64,000 nucleotides of DNA, taken from positions 1 to 64,000 of the forward strand of contig SVEC01000013.1 of the NCBI GenBank assembly GCA_015057555.1. The letters run 5' to 3'. How positions within the stretch are numbered: the stretch's first letter is position 1; each line of letters starts with the position of its first letter. The notes under the pieces are model-generated. The model saw nothing but the letters and a program-made list of their open reading frames with translations, was not told the origin of the DNA and did not search any database. The DNA comes from Lachnospiraceae bacterium (GTDB taxonomy: Bacteria; Bacillota; Clostridia; Lachnospirales; Lachnospiraceae). A program made the position numbers and the translations under genes. Shown piece by piece: positions 1-8,611 of this stretch.

Positions 1-8
1 GAACCACA

Positions 9-443
9 ATGAAGAGCTTTATGGCAAGCCCATCAAACATTGAAAGAAAGTGGTATGTAGTTGATGCTACAGGACATACATTAGGTCGTTTATCATCAGA
101 GATAGCTAGCATTTTAAGAGGAAAGAACAAGCCTACATTCACACCACACATTGACACAGGTGATTATGTAGTAGTAGTTAATGCTGATAAGATTAAGGTA
201 ACTGGTAAGAAGATGGCACAGAAGATTTACTACCATCACTCAGATTACGTTGGAGGCATGAAGGAGCAGACTCTCGCAGAGAAGCTCGCAAAGAAGCCAG
301 AAGATGTTATTTACCTTGCAGTTAAGGGAATGCTTCCAAAGGGACCACTTGGAAGACAGATGATCAAGAAGCTTCACGTATACGCTGGCCCAGAGCACAA
401 GCAGCAGGCACAGAAGCCAGAAGCTTTAGAGATTAAGTATTAA
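9..443 (+). CDS. rplM: 50S ribosomal protein L13
   Basis: Protein [33 protein letters not shown]...; canonical L13 followed by S9. Confidence 0.98.
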   Translation: MKSFMASPSNIERKWYVVDATGHTLGRLSSEIASILRGKNKPTFTPHIDTGDYVVVVNADKIKVTGKKMAQKIYYHHSDYVGGMKEQTLAEKLAKKPEDVIYLAVKGMLPKGPLGRQMIKKLHVYAGPEHKQQAQKPEALEIKY

Positions 444-460
444 TAAGGGAGGAAACATTC

Positions 461-856
461 GTGGCTAAGAGTACAAGATTTTACGGAACAGGTAGAAGAA
501 AAAGCAGTATAGCAAGAGTTTATCTCGTACCAGGAACTGGTAAGATAACTATCAATAAGAAGGACATGGACGAGTACTTCGGTTTAAATACACTTAAGGT
601 AATCGTTCAGCAGCCATTTGTAGCTACAGGCACAACTGGAAAGTATGACGCTCTTATTAAGGTACACGGCGGTGGATTCACTGGTCAGGCTGGTGCAATC
701 AGACACGGTATCTCAAGAGCTTTATTAGAGGCTGATAAGGAGTTCAGACCTGCACTTAAGAAGGCTGGTTACTTAACAAGAGATCCTCGTATGAAGGAGA
801 GAAAGAAGTACGGTCTCAAGGCAGCAAGAAGAGCACCACAGTTCAGCAAGAGATAG
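461..856 (+). CDS. rpsI: 30S ribosomal protein S9
   Basis: GTG start; [21 protein letters not shown]...RRAPQFSKR, canonical S9 C-terminus. Confidence 0.98.
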   Translation: MAKSTRFYGTGRRKSSIARVYLVPGTGKITINKKDMDEYFGLNTLKVIVQQPFVATGTTGKYDALIKVHGGGFTGQAGAIRHGISRALLEADKEFRPALKKAGYLTRDPRMKERKKYGLKAARRAPQFSKR

Positions 857-880
857 GATTATCTGCGGAATGCGGATGCA

Positions 881-922
881 AAAAAGAGTCAGAACGAATT
901 TATTCGTATCTGGCTCTTTTTT
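881..922 (+). terminator. Rho-independent terminator after rpsI
   Basis: aaaaagagtcagaacgaa-ttta-ttcgtatctggctcttttttt stem-loop plus U-tract. Confidence 0.85.
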
Positions 923-1364
923 TGTGTCTGCGATTCCATAGGAATCTATAGATGACCGACTTGGAGCGAAGCGGAAAGGAGGCAGCTCGGGCATCGCAGA
1001 TATAACGGGGGAAGAATTAAAAAATTATAATTAATCAGTATATGAAGATGTCAAATCATAAATTCTAAGTGTTCGAATTTGAACACTTTAGACAGCTAGA
1101 AATATTATATAATTTTGTGTATATAGCAACACTTGGAGAAAAAATAATTACTCTGGTGGAAAAATGTCGTAAAATAGTCGGTTTTCAATATGGATTCTAG
1201 GCTATATTTGAGTAACTAGTTGAGATGGCATAAATGTAGTAGATATTAAGAATTAAAGAAAAAGTAAAAATATGTACTTTTTCGGGAATAATAGATTTTT
1301 CGACAGCATTTTCATCTAAAATGTGTACAAAGTATTATTACCATATAAGAGAGGAGGGATAACT

Positions 1365-1547
1365 ATGTTATACATAAGTAAAGAAGAATATGAGCTTATG
1401 GAGTATAAGTCTAAATTTATTCATAATATAAATGATAGTTTACAAAATTATTATAATTTATCATGTATAAATAAAAATAATGTTAAGCCATTTATATTTA
1501 AAACATTATTGGGTTTTATGCTTATAATAAGTTCTAGAACTTATTAG
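1365..1547 (+). CDS. small hypothetical protein, hydrophobic C-terminus
   Basis: Strong RBS (gaggaggg) before the internal ATG at 1365; MLYISKEEYELMEYKSK...; 60 aa. Confidence 0.35.
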   Translation: MLYISKEEYELMEYKSKFIHNINDSLQNYYNLSCINKNNVKPFIFKTLLGFMLIISSRTY

Positions 1548-1552
1548 ATAAA

Positions 1553-1588
1553 ACGGAGAGTAAATTGAAATATTTACTCTCCGTTTTT
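1553..1588 (+). terminator. Rho-independent terminator
   Basis: acggagagtaaa-ttgaaata-tttactctccgttttt. Confidence 0.8.
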
Positions 1589-1594
1589 GTAAAT

Positions 1595-1656
1595 ATTCAA
1601 AATGAAGTTGAATTATTCAAAACTAATTTGAATAATTTAATAATGACTGGTATAAT
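1595..1656 (+). promoter_or_regulatory. Promoter with twin palindromic operator upstream of the R-M regulator
   Basis: ATTCAA-N7-TTGAAT at 1595-1613 and again at 1615-1633; second TTGAAT is the -35 (1628-1633), 17-bp spacer, TATAAT at 1651-1656. Confidence 0.75.
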
Positions 1657-1693
1657 CATAATATACAATTTTTATATTAGTGAGGTTTAATAT

Positions 1694-1900
1694 ATGACAG
1701 TAAGCTATAATAAACTATGGAAAAAGTTGATTGACAACAACATGATGAAAAAGGATTTAAGAGAAGCAGCAGGTGTTACAACCAATGTTATGGCAAAAAT
1801 GGGAAAAAACGAACATGTTTCAACAGAAGTGTTATGTAAAATTTGTGAAGTGTTGAATTGTGAGATAGATGATATTATTGATATAAAAAAAGAGTACTGA
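1694..1900 (+). CDS. XRE/Cro-type HTH regulator (putative R-M control protein)
   Basis: 68 aa HTH fold (LREAAGVTTNVMAKMGKNEHVSTEVLCKICEVLNCEIDDI) directly upstream of the methyltransferase. Confidence 0.85.
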   Translation: MTVSYNKLWKKLIDNNMMKKDLREAAGVTTNVMAKMGKNEHVSTEVLCKICEVLNCEIDDIIDIKKEY

Positions 1901-1959
1901 TTATAGGTCGTATTAAAAGATATAATTATAATAAATATTTAAAGAAGATGAGGTAGGAT

Positions 1960-2967
1960 ATGTTTACAACAATAGAGTTATTTGCAGGAGCTGGTGGATT
2001 GGCGTTAGGAGTAGAAAAGGCAGGATTTAATACACTTGGGCTCGTAGAATTTGATAAGGATGCCTGTGATACATTAAGAAAAAATAGACCTGAATGGAAT
2101 GTAATATGTGATGATATAGCTAATATATCTGGGCAGGATTTGGAGAAGCTGTTTGGCGTTAAGAAAAGAGAACTAGATTTATTATCAGGTGGTGCCCCAT
2201 GTCAAGCTTTCTCTTATGCAGGAAAAAGATTAGGATTAGAAGATGCTAGAGGTACTTTGTTTTATCATTATGCAATGTTTCTAGAAAAATTACAGCCTAA
2301 AATGTTCTTGTTTGAAAATGTAAAAGGCCTATTAACACATGATAGAGGAAAAACATATGCGACAATACTGGGCATTTTCAAAAAAGCAGGTTATGAGATA
2401 CAAAAGGATGTATTAAATGCATGGGATTTTGGCGTTGCACAAAAAAGAGAAAGATTGATTACAATAGGTATTAGAAATGATTTAGTTGGAAAGATTAATT
2501 TTTCATTTCCAGAGGTTCATAAATATAAACCTGTGTTAAGGGATGTGTTGCAAAACGTTCCACAAAGCATAGGAGTTCCTTACGGTGAGACTAAAAGAAA
2601 AATATTTGAATTAGTTCCAGCAGGAGGATATTGGAGAGATATTGACCCTGAGATAGCAAAATCTTATATGAAGAGTTGTTGGAATATGGAAGGTGGAAGA
2701 ACTGGAATATTGCGTAGAATGAGCATGGACGAGCCATCGTTGACTGTATTAACATCACCATCTCAAAAACAGACAGAACGTTGCCATCCGTTAGAGGCAA
2801 GACCATTTACTGTTAGAGAAAATGCGAGATGCCAGAGCTTTCCTGATGAGTGGGAATTTTGTGGTAGTGTTATGTCACAGTACAAGCAGGTAGGTAATGC
2901 AGTACCAGTTAATTTGGCATATGAGGTGTCAAAGGAAATATATAAAGCATTGGAGGAAGAAAAATAA
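1960..2967 (+). CDS. DNA (cytosine-5-)-methyltransferase, type II R-M
   Basis: m5C motifs FAGAGGLALG (I), GGAPCQAFSYAGKR (IV), FENVKGL (VI), QVGNAVP (X). Confidence 0.95.
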   Translation: MFTTIELFAGAGGLALGVEKAGFNTLGLVEFDKDACDTLRKNRPEWNVICDDIANISGQDLEKLFGVKKRELDLLSGGAPCQAFSYAGKRLGLEDARGTLFYHYAMFLEKLQPKMFLFENVKGLLTHDRGKTYATILGIFKKAGYEIQKDVLNAWDFGVAQKRERLITIGIRNDLVGKINFSFPEVHKYKPVLRDVLQNVPQSIGVPYGETKRKIFELVPAGGYWRDIDPEIAKSYMKSCWNMEGGRTGILRRMSMDEPSLTVLTSPSQKQTERCHPLEARPFTVRENARCQSFPDEWEFCGSVMSQYKQVGNAVPVNLAYEVSKEIYKALEEEK

Positions 2968-3851
2968 TGGAGTGGAATTTGAAGTTTATATCTGAAGAAG
3001 ATTTTACAAAACATGTTAAGGCTACTATTGAAAAGTATGGTGAAAAACTTGAATCCTTTGATGTAAAGCGATTTAATAAAAACATAATTGACCCTATTAA
3101 GCTGATTTTTGATAAAACTGTATATCGTTCTACTTGGGATGAAATCGTGAGTAATGAAATATTCAGACAAAGAGATAAAGCTAATAACAATGACATTGGA
3201 TATTTTCATCAGAGAATATTTCAGTACATTACTAATTGCCGTGTTCCTGAAAATGGAAAAGAGGGAGGTTGGGATGTAATATACAATAATGATGATGGTG
3301 TGATTCTTCCAGGTGGAGATATGGTTTATAATATTTATGTAGAGATGAAAAATAAGCATAATACTATGAATTCAGCATCCGCTGGCAAGACATACATAAA
3401 AATGCAGAATCAATTATTGAAGGATGACGATTGCGCGTGTTTTCTTGTAGAAGCTATTGCTCAAAAGTCACAGAATATTAAATGGGAAACAACTGTTGAT
3501 AAGAATAAGGTATCTCATAGACGAATAAGAAGAGTGAGTTTGGATCAGTTTTATGCGCTGGTAACAGGTGAAGAAGATGCATTTTATCAAATGTGTATGG
3601 TGTTACCGGATATTATTGAAAAGGTTGTAAATAGTGGCGAAGGTATTAGTGTTCCAGAAGATACTGTATTAGATGAATTAAAAAATATAGCTACTCAGAT
3701 TGGCGAAGAATCAGAATCTCTGGCTATGGCAATGGCTGTTTATATGCTTGGATTTAATACTTACAATGGATTCAAGGATTATTTTAAAGGAGAAGATGTA
3801 CAAGATGATGCAATGCTAAAGAGATTGTATGCATATGCTAAACATTTGTAA
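2967..3851 (+). CDS. Type II restriction endonuclease, Eco47II-like
   Basis: Start overlaps the MTase stop; YVEMKNKHNTMNSASAGKTYIKMQ nuclease core typical of Eco47II-like enzymes. Confidence 0.75.
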   Translation: MEWNLKFISEEDFTKHVKATIEKYGEKLESFDVKRFNKNIIDPIKLIFDKTVYRSTWDEIVSNEIFRQRDKANNNDIGYFHQRIFQYITNCRVPENGKEGGWDVIYNNDDGVILPGGDMVYNIYVEMKNKHNTMNSASAGKTYIKMQNQLLKDDDCACFLVEAIAQKSQNIKWETTVDKNKVSHRRIRRVSLDQFYALVTGEEDAFYQMCMVLPDIIEKVVNSGEGISVPEDTVLDELKNIATQIGEESESLAMAMAVYMLGFNTYNGFKDYFKGEDVQDDAMLKRLYAYAKHL

Positions 3852-3920
3852 AGATCATGACATATATCAACTTAATGAAAGTAGATGATTGAATAATTTA
3901 GAATAAGGAGGGATTGTTAG

Positions 3921-4817
3921 ATGATAGACAAGAGCAAATTGATTTTACCAGTATATTTGAATGAGAACATAGTAATGGATATGTTAGCAATAATAGAAGA
4001 TGGTTTTTCTATGGTAAGTGAGATTAGTACTTCGTCCGTAGCTACTACAAATAAAAACGAAAAAGTAAATGCTACATTTGCAACAAGTGACTTATTGAGT
4101 AAACTGTTGAAGATTGAACTTGGGGCGGAATCAAATAAAAAATCGGAGGATGAAAATTCTACTAATAGTAAAACTGAAAAAATTCATACAAGTACATCAT
4201 TGTTGTCCAAATTTAGAAGTGAATTACTTGAACTGGGCTTAATGACAAGCACTTCTGATACAGGAGTAAACATTAATGAAATTGAAGCAGGCGATTTTAT
4301 TGAAGTGACAGGTGAGTTAATGAAAAATCCTATGGTAAATATCTTGGAAAAAGCAATAGATGTTTTTCGTATGGCTGATATTTTTTCTGACAAGCCTGAA
4401 TTGGGTTCAAAAAAGCAGACGTCAACAAAAAACACACAGGATGCAAAAATTGTTAAACAAATGAAAATGTTTTTAGATGAATTAAAAGTGACAGGAACAA
4501 TTGATTTTGTTATGAAAAATTGTAATAGTACAATTGTACTCTCAGCACAAGAACAGTATTTACAGAATGATAATATTTCTGAATTGCTTGGTGGAAAGTT
4601 TAAGGTGCTAGGTAAGGTTATCAAGGTTTGCAAACAGAGTGGGGATAGTATTAATTTATTGCGAAAAACAACATTAGATGTATTAAAAGATGAAGAATTA
4701 AAAACATTTACAGAAATTTTTGAAAATGCAGAATTAAAAAAGTTCAACTTGCCAGATGTAGAAGTAAAAATTGAAGCACCTGCAGCTATTGTAATTCCGA
4801 TTGCGATATATGTTTAA
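3921..4817 (+). CDS. DUF6414-like protein
   Basis: N-terminus LILPVYLNENIVMDMLAIIEDGFSMVSEIST recalls the DUF6414 family; sits between R-M and kinase genes. Confidence 0.55.
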   Translation: MIDKSKLILPVYLNENIVMDMLAIIEDGFSMVSEISTSSVATTNKNEKVNATFATSDLLSKLLKIELGAESNKKSEDENSTNSKTEKIHTSTSLLSKFRSELLELGLMTSTSDTGVNINEIEAGDFIEVTGELMKNPMVNILEKAIDVFRMADIFSDKPELGSKKQTSTKNTQDAKIVKQMKMFLDELKVTGTIDFVMKNCNSTIVLSAQEQYLQNDNISELLGGKFKVLGKVIKVCKQSGDSINLLRKTTLDVLKDEELKTFTEIFENAELKKFNLPDVEVKIEAPAAIVIPIAIYV

Positions 4818-4845
4818 ACTCTTTTTGAAATGTGTTTGAAAGTGG

Positions 4846-6363
4846 GTGATAGAGTTGATTAGTGAAGATTCCTTGAAAAAGATTTCGCATATTTTTTGTG
4901 GAGATGAAGGAGATTTATATACATATAAAGGCGGACCAAAATTGGTTGAGTTTTTTAATAAATATTATGGTTCTAATGACAAATATGGACAAGGTTTTCC
5001 GTCGCGTTGGGTATATGTGTATGATAAGCTTGTACTATTGATCAACAGTAACCATTTTGATGGCTTTTTGGATATCATATTGAGTAAACAGTATTTGGTG
5101 GCAGAACAATCAATTACACAAGTTGAGGCTGCCGAAAAGATTGAAGTTATTTGGAGAGCGTTAAACAAAATTGTTGAGAGGGATCAATATAAAATTACTA
5201 CTAACAATGGTAAATATTATTTGGTAAGAGAAAGTGATGATTTAGTGCTTGTTGGGAGTGGCGGTTTTGCTAATGTATATCGCCAGAAATCAACTGGCGT
5301 TATTATAAAAAAACTTAAAGATGATTTTTTGACAGATAAAGGTATAAGGAGTAGGTTCAAAAGGGAGTACAATATCACAAAGTCGCTCCAAGGAACATTT
5401 GGAATCATTGATGTTTATGCATTTGATGAAGACGTGTGCTCGTATACAATGGAGCCGGCAGAAACAACATTAGAAAAATATATTAAAAACAATGATGTTT
5501 CTGAACAAATCAAAATCACATGTATTCGACAGATTTTACGTGTAATGACAGAAGTACATAATAGAGATATAATTCATAGAGATTTAAGTCCGAATAATAT
5601 TTTTATTATAGCAGGAGTGATAAAGATAGCTGATTTTGGATTGGGAAAAGATCTTAATGTGTTTACTTCTCATCAAACTATCCATACAAAGGCTATGGGA
5701 CAATACTATTATTGTGCACCTGAACAATTTATGATGTTACGTGAAGGCGACAAACGAAGTGATGTATATTCATTGGGTAGAGTAATCAATTATGTTATGA
5801 CTAAAGATCCTAGAAATTCACATCATGCATTTAGAAGTGTTTCTGAAAAGGCAACTAATGGAGATGCGGCTTATCGTTATGCTGATGCAGGTCAGCTGTC
5901 AATTTTTTTTGAGAAAGCTGTGACATATAGAAATCAAGCAGAGAATCAAGAAAGAATTGATTCGAAAATTAAAAGTAGAAAATTTGATGATGAGATAGAG
6001 AGTTATATATATAATCTAACAAATGAGGAAATTGCAAAAAGGATGCGATCGTATACAAATGGATTTTCGGATATGCTATTCCAATTTATGAAGCTGGATG
6101 ATTCGCATGCAGAGTTTGTAATTCAAAGTATAGATAAAGCGTACCAAATTGTAGGTGGACGAAGTTTTGAAGCATATGATGTGTATGCAATATTTGCAAA
6201 AAGAGTTTTAGAGGGTAAGTTTACATTTGTTGTAAAAGAGATTGCTGCAAATATTCTTAGATATGTTGCGTGGGATGTTAATAGATTTAGCGCCCAACAT
6301 ATGGTAGAAGAAATTATTGATGAGGGGATAGATCCTATGCTGGTGGACATTATTAGTAGTTAA
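4846..6363 (+). CDS. Ser/Thr protein kinase with an N-terminal domain resembling AbiJ-NTD3
   Basis: GTG start; kinase motifs VIIKKL, IIHRDLSPNNIFI, IADFGLG; N-terminal LVEFFNKYYGSNDKYGQGFPSRWVYVYDKL. Confidence 0.85.
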   Translation: MIELISEDSLKKISHIFCGDEGDLYTYKGGPKLVEFFNKYYGSNDKYGQGFPSRWVYVYDKLVLLINSNHFDGFLDIILSKQYLVAEQSITQVEAAEKIEVIWRALNKIVERDQYKITTNNGKYYLVRESDDLVLVGSGGFANVYRQKSTGVIIKKLKDDFLTDKGIRSRFKREYNITKSLQGTFGIIDVYAFDEDVCSYTMEPAETTLEKYIKNNDVSEQIKITCIRQILRVMTEVHNRDIIHRDLSPNNIFIIAGVIKIADFGLGKDLNVFTSHQTIHTKAMGQYYYCAPEQFMMLREGDKRSDVYSLGRVINYVMTKDPRNSHHAFRSVSEKATNGDAAYRYADAGQLSIFFEKAVTYRNQAENQERIDSKIKSRKFDDEIESYIYNLTNEEIAKRMRSYTNGFSDMLFQFMKLDDSHAEFVIQSIDKAYQIVGGRSFEAYDVYAIFAKRVLEGKFTFVVKEIAANILRYVAWDVNRFSAQHMVEEIIDEGIDPMLVDIISS

Positions 6364-6515
6364 TTTTGGAGACAAGTGAACCACTAATTAATCATTATAC
6401 AAGAAGTACTACCCCCTCAACCCCCAGTTGAATCCTCACCCCAAACTCCCTCATCCGGTTATTGCCCCACATCCATTTACTAAGCTATTATAAAGAAAAA
6501 AGGTTGGTGATTAAT

Positions 6516-7766
6516 ATGCTTAACAGTATAAAAATTGGAAACTTTATAATGGCAAAGCGAAAGTCTTTAGGGATGACACAGCAACAGCTGGCGGACAAGC
6601 TAAATGTTTCATTTCAGGCAATCTCCAAGTGGGAGTGTGGAACAACATATCCAAATATTGAGATATTAAGGGACTTAGCTACTATTCTAGAAGTGTCAGT
6701 GGACGAAATTTTATCAGGAAGTGAAAAGGAAGTGGAAGGCCTATCATATAGCAAAGCGGGAATTGATATTACCTATACAGATACTATCAAAAAAGAGATG
6801 TCCAAGCACCTAGAAACCAAGGATAATCGTGTCCTAAATGGTTTAGGTCCATTTGCATCCTTGTATGATATTAAGTTCCCTAATATTGAGAATCCTGTGT
6901 TGGTATTAAAATCGGAAGAGCCAGGCTCCAAGCAAAAGCTTGCTATGGAGTATGGATACACCGAATCCATTTGTCACGATATGATTAACCATCTGGTGAA
7001 TGACATAGTGGTTATGGGGGCGAAGCCTCTGGCAGTATTAGATACCATAGTCTGTGGAAATGCAGAGAAAGACACCATCAGTGCATTGGTAAAAGGTGTA
7101 TCAGATGCCTGCAAGGAAAATGAATGTTCTTTGGTAGGTGGAGAGACATCCATCCAACCACTTGTTGTAGAATCAGGAGTATATGTTCTTACATCTAGCA
7201 TCGCAGGTATTGTTGAAAAGTCCAAGGTTATAGACGGCTCTGCAATTAAGGAAGGAGATGCTGTTTTAGCTATTGCCTCAAATGGACTACATACAAATGG
7301 ATACTCCCTAGTGCGATTACTTATGGATAAGATGCCACAGATTAAGCTGGATAAGATAGATGGATTAACATTTATAGAGCAGATTATGAAGCCACACACA
7401 CCATATTACAAATCAATCAAGGGCTTGCTTGGTGGAGAACTTATTCATGGTATGGCTCATATTACAGGTGGTGGAATAGAAGGAAATCTCTGTAGAATTA
7501 TTCCGGATGGTCTCAGTGCTAAGATTGATTTGTCCAAGATAAAAACATTAAATATATTTAAGTATATCAAACATAATGGCAATATAAGTGATGAAGAGAT
7601 GCTGCGAACCTTTAACTGTGGAGTAGGCTTCAATGTTGTGGTAGCCCAGAAAGTTAAAGCGCAGGTCATAGAGCATATAAGTAAGTTTTATGATTGCTAT
7701 GAGATTGGAACCATAGAAAAGGGAGATAGGAAGGTAGAATTTGAGAACAAGATATATTGGTTGTAG
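6516..7766 (+). CDS. XRE HTH domain fused to AIR synthase (PurM)-like protein
   Basis: N-terminal MAKRKSLGMTQQQLADKLNVSFQAISKWECG HTH, then PurM-like region (VMGAKPLAVLDTIVCG, LVGGETSIQP, ASNGLHTNGYSLVR, MAHITGGGIEGN). Confidence 0.88.
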   Translation: MLNSIKIGNFIMAKRKSLGMTQQQLADKLNVSFQAISKWECGTTYPNIEILRDLATILEVSVDEILSGSEKEVEGLSYSKAGIDITYTDTIKKEMSKHLETKDNRVLNGLGPFASLYDIKFPNIENPVLVLKSEEPGSKQKLAMEYGYTESICHDMINHLVNDIVVMGAKPLAVLDTIVCGNAEKDTISALVKGVSDACKENECSLVGGETSIQPLVVESGVYVLTSSIAGIVEKSKVIDGSAIKEGDAVLAIASNGLHTNGYSLVRLLMDKMPQIKLDKIDGLTFIEQIMKPHTPYYKSIKGLLGGELIHGMAHITGGGIEGNLCRIIPDGLSAKIDLSKIKTLNIFKYIKHNGNISDEEMLRTFNCGVGFNVVVAQKVKAQVIEHISKFYDCYEIGTIEKGDRKVEFENKIYWL

Positions 7767-7801
7767 TTCTGTAAAATTCAAAAATAATATTTTCGAATGC
7801 A

Positions 7802-7833
7802 TTGACAAATATTGATTGTTCATATACTATAAT
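7802..7833 (+). promoter_or_regulatory. Putative promoter for the type III antitoxin RNA
   Basis: ttgaca at 7802-7807 with TATACT/TACTAT/TATAAT candidates between 7823 and 7833. Confidence 0.6.
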
Positions 7834-7852
7834 TATAGAAACATTAGTTTCT

Positions 7853-7956
7853 ATTGAGGCGTTTGTCAGAATAGCCTGGCTAAATAAAAACTGAAGAAAT
7901 TGTGAGGGGTTCGTCAGATGTACCTGTCTAAAAAAAGCTGAAGATATTGTTTGATG
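7853..7956 (+). ncRNA. Type III TA antitoxin RNA repeats (CptI/ToxI-like)
   Basis: Two degenerate 47-48-nt repeats plus a partial third: ttgaggcgtttGTCAGAatagCCTGgCTAAataaaaaCTGAAGAaATTGT / gaggggttcGTCAGAtgtaCCTGtCTAAaaaaagCTGAAGAtATTGT / ttgatgaggg; followed by a terminator and the toxin gene. Confidence 0.8.
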
Positions 7957-7982
7957 AGGGAACCTTATGGTTCCCTTTTTTA
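7957..7982 (+). terminator. Terminator between antitoxin repeats and toxin gene
   Basis: agggaacc-ttat-ggttcccttttttt. Confidence 0.85.
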
Positions 7983-7994
7983 CTAGGAGGAGAA

Positions 7995-8465
7995 ATGGAA
8001 CCAAAGTTATGTTTTATTAGAGAATCGTATTTTAAGGATAATCAACATCTTGTTAAAATATTGGATTCAGGAAATGCAAGTAAGCAATCTAAAAGGACTC
8101 ATTTATGTGTCTTGATAGAAATGAACTCGAATAAATCTTATATTCCTTTGAGAAATAATTTGGGGGATGATGTGAGGAAATTTGGTAGGATAGGGCATTC
8201 TGTACCTTCGGACAAACGAAAAAATGCAGGTTTAGATTTTAGATATGCTCTTATTATAAACGATGAGTCTTATATAGAAATACAAAAGGACAAAAGAATA
8301 CCAGAATCACAGTATAGAAAAATAAAAAATGACTATGACGCGATAAGCAATGAGTTTTCAGTATATGTCAAAGGCTTTATAAAAGTGGCAAAGAAAAAAC
8401 GTATTGATAAAGAACCGTTATATAGAGTGTCTAGTCTTGTGAATTATACAAGTGAATTGCTATAA
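7995..8465 (+). CDS. Type III toxin-antitoxin endoribonuclease, ToxN/AbiQ (CptN-like) family
   Basis: MEPKLCFIRESYFKDNQHL...HLCVLIEMNSNKSYIPLRNNLG; ORF-track start at 7947 lies inside the RNA/terminator, internal ATG 7995 has RBS aggagga. Confidence 0.85.
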   Translation: MEPKLCFIRESYFKDNQHLVKILDSGNASKQSKRTHLCVLIEMNSNKSYIPLRNNLGDDVRKFGRIGHSVPSDKRKNAGLDFRYALIINDESYIEIQKDKRIPESQYRKIKNDYDAISNEFSVYVKGFIKVAKKKRIDKEPLYRVSSLVNYTSELL

Positions 8466-8480
8466 AAAAGGAGAAAAACA

Positions 8481-8519
8481 ATGGTACTTAATCGAATTAA
8501 CCTCTCGGTGCAGTTATAA
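8481..8519 (+). CDS. Possible 12-aa leader peptide MVLNRINLSVQL
   Basis: RBS aaaggag 7-8 nt before the ATG; its 3' half overlaps the left arm of an RNA hairpin. Confidence 0.35.
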   Translation: MVLNRINLSVQL

Positions 8520-8569
8520 ATCTGGCAACAGATGCATCGAGTAACAAAGTTGTTGTCAGTAGCTGCACC
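8504..8569 (+). promoter_or_regulatory. Candidate leader RNA with competing stems
   Basis: ctcggtgca (8504-8512) can pair with tgcatcgag (8533-8541), or ggtgcag with ctgcacc (8563-8569). Confidence 0.4.
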
Positions 8570-8611
8570 TAAAATGGATACTAAAAATTCAAACAAAAAG
8601 GAGCAGTTAAT

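Noticed and set aside
773-994. Minus-strand ORF over the rpsI 3' end and terminator
   Set aside because: Overlaps an essential gene and terminator; no RBS; spurious
2763-3359. 198-aa minus-strand ORF antisense to the MTase/REase genes
   Set aside because: Composition reflects antisense of an AT-rich CDS; no RBS, no domain
4184-4747. 187-aa minus-strand ORF
   Set aside because: Antisense to the well-supported DUF6414-like CDS; low-complexity Ser/Phe/Ile
7853-7956. Short repeats considered as a CRISPR array
   Set aside because: Only two contiguous degenerate repeats, no spacers or cas genes; better explained as type III antitoxin RNA
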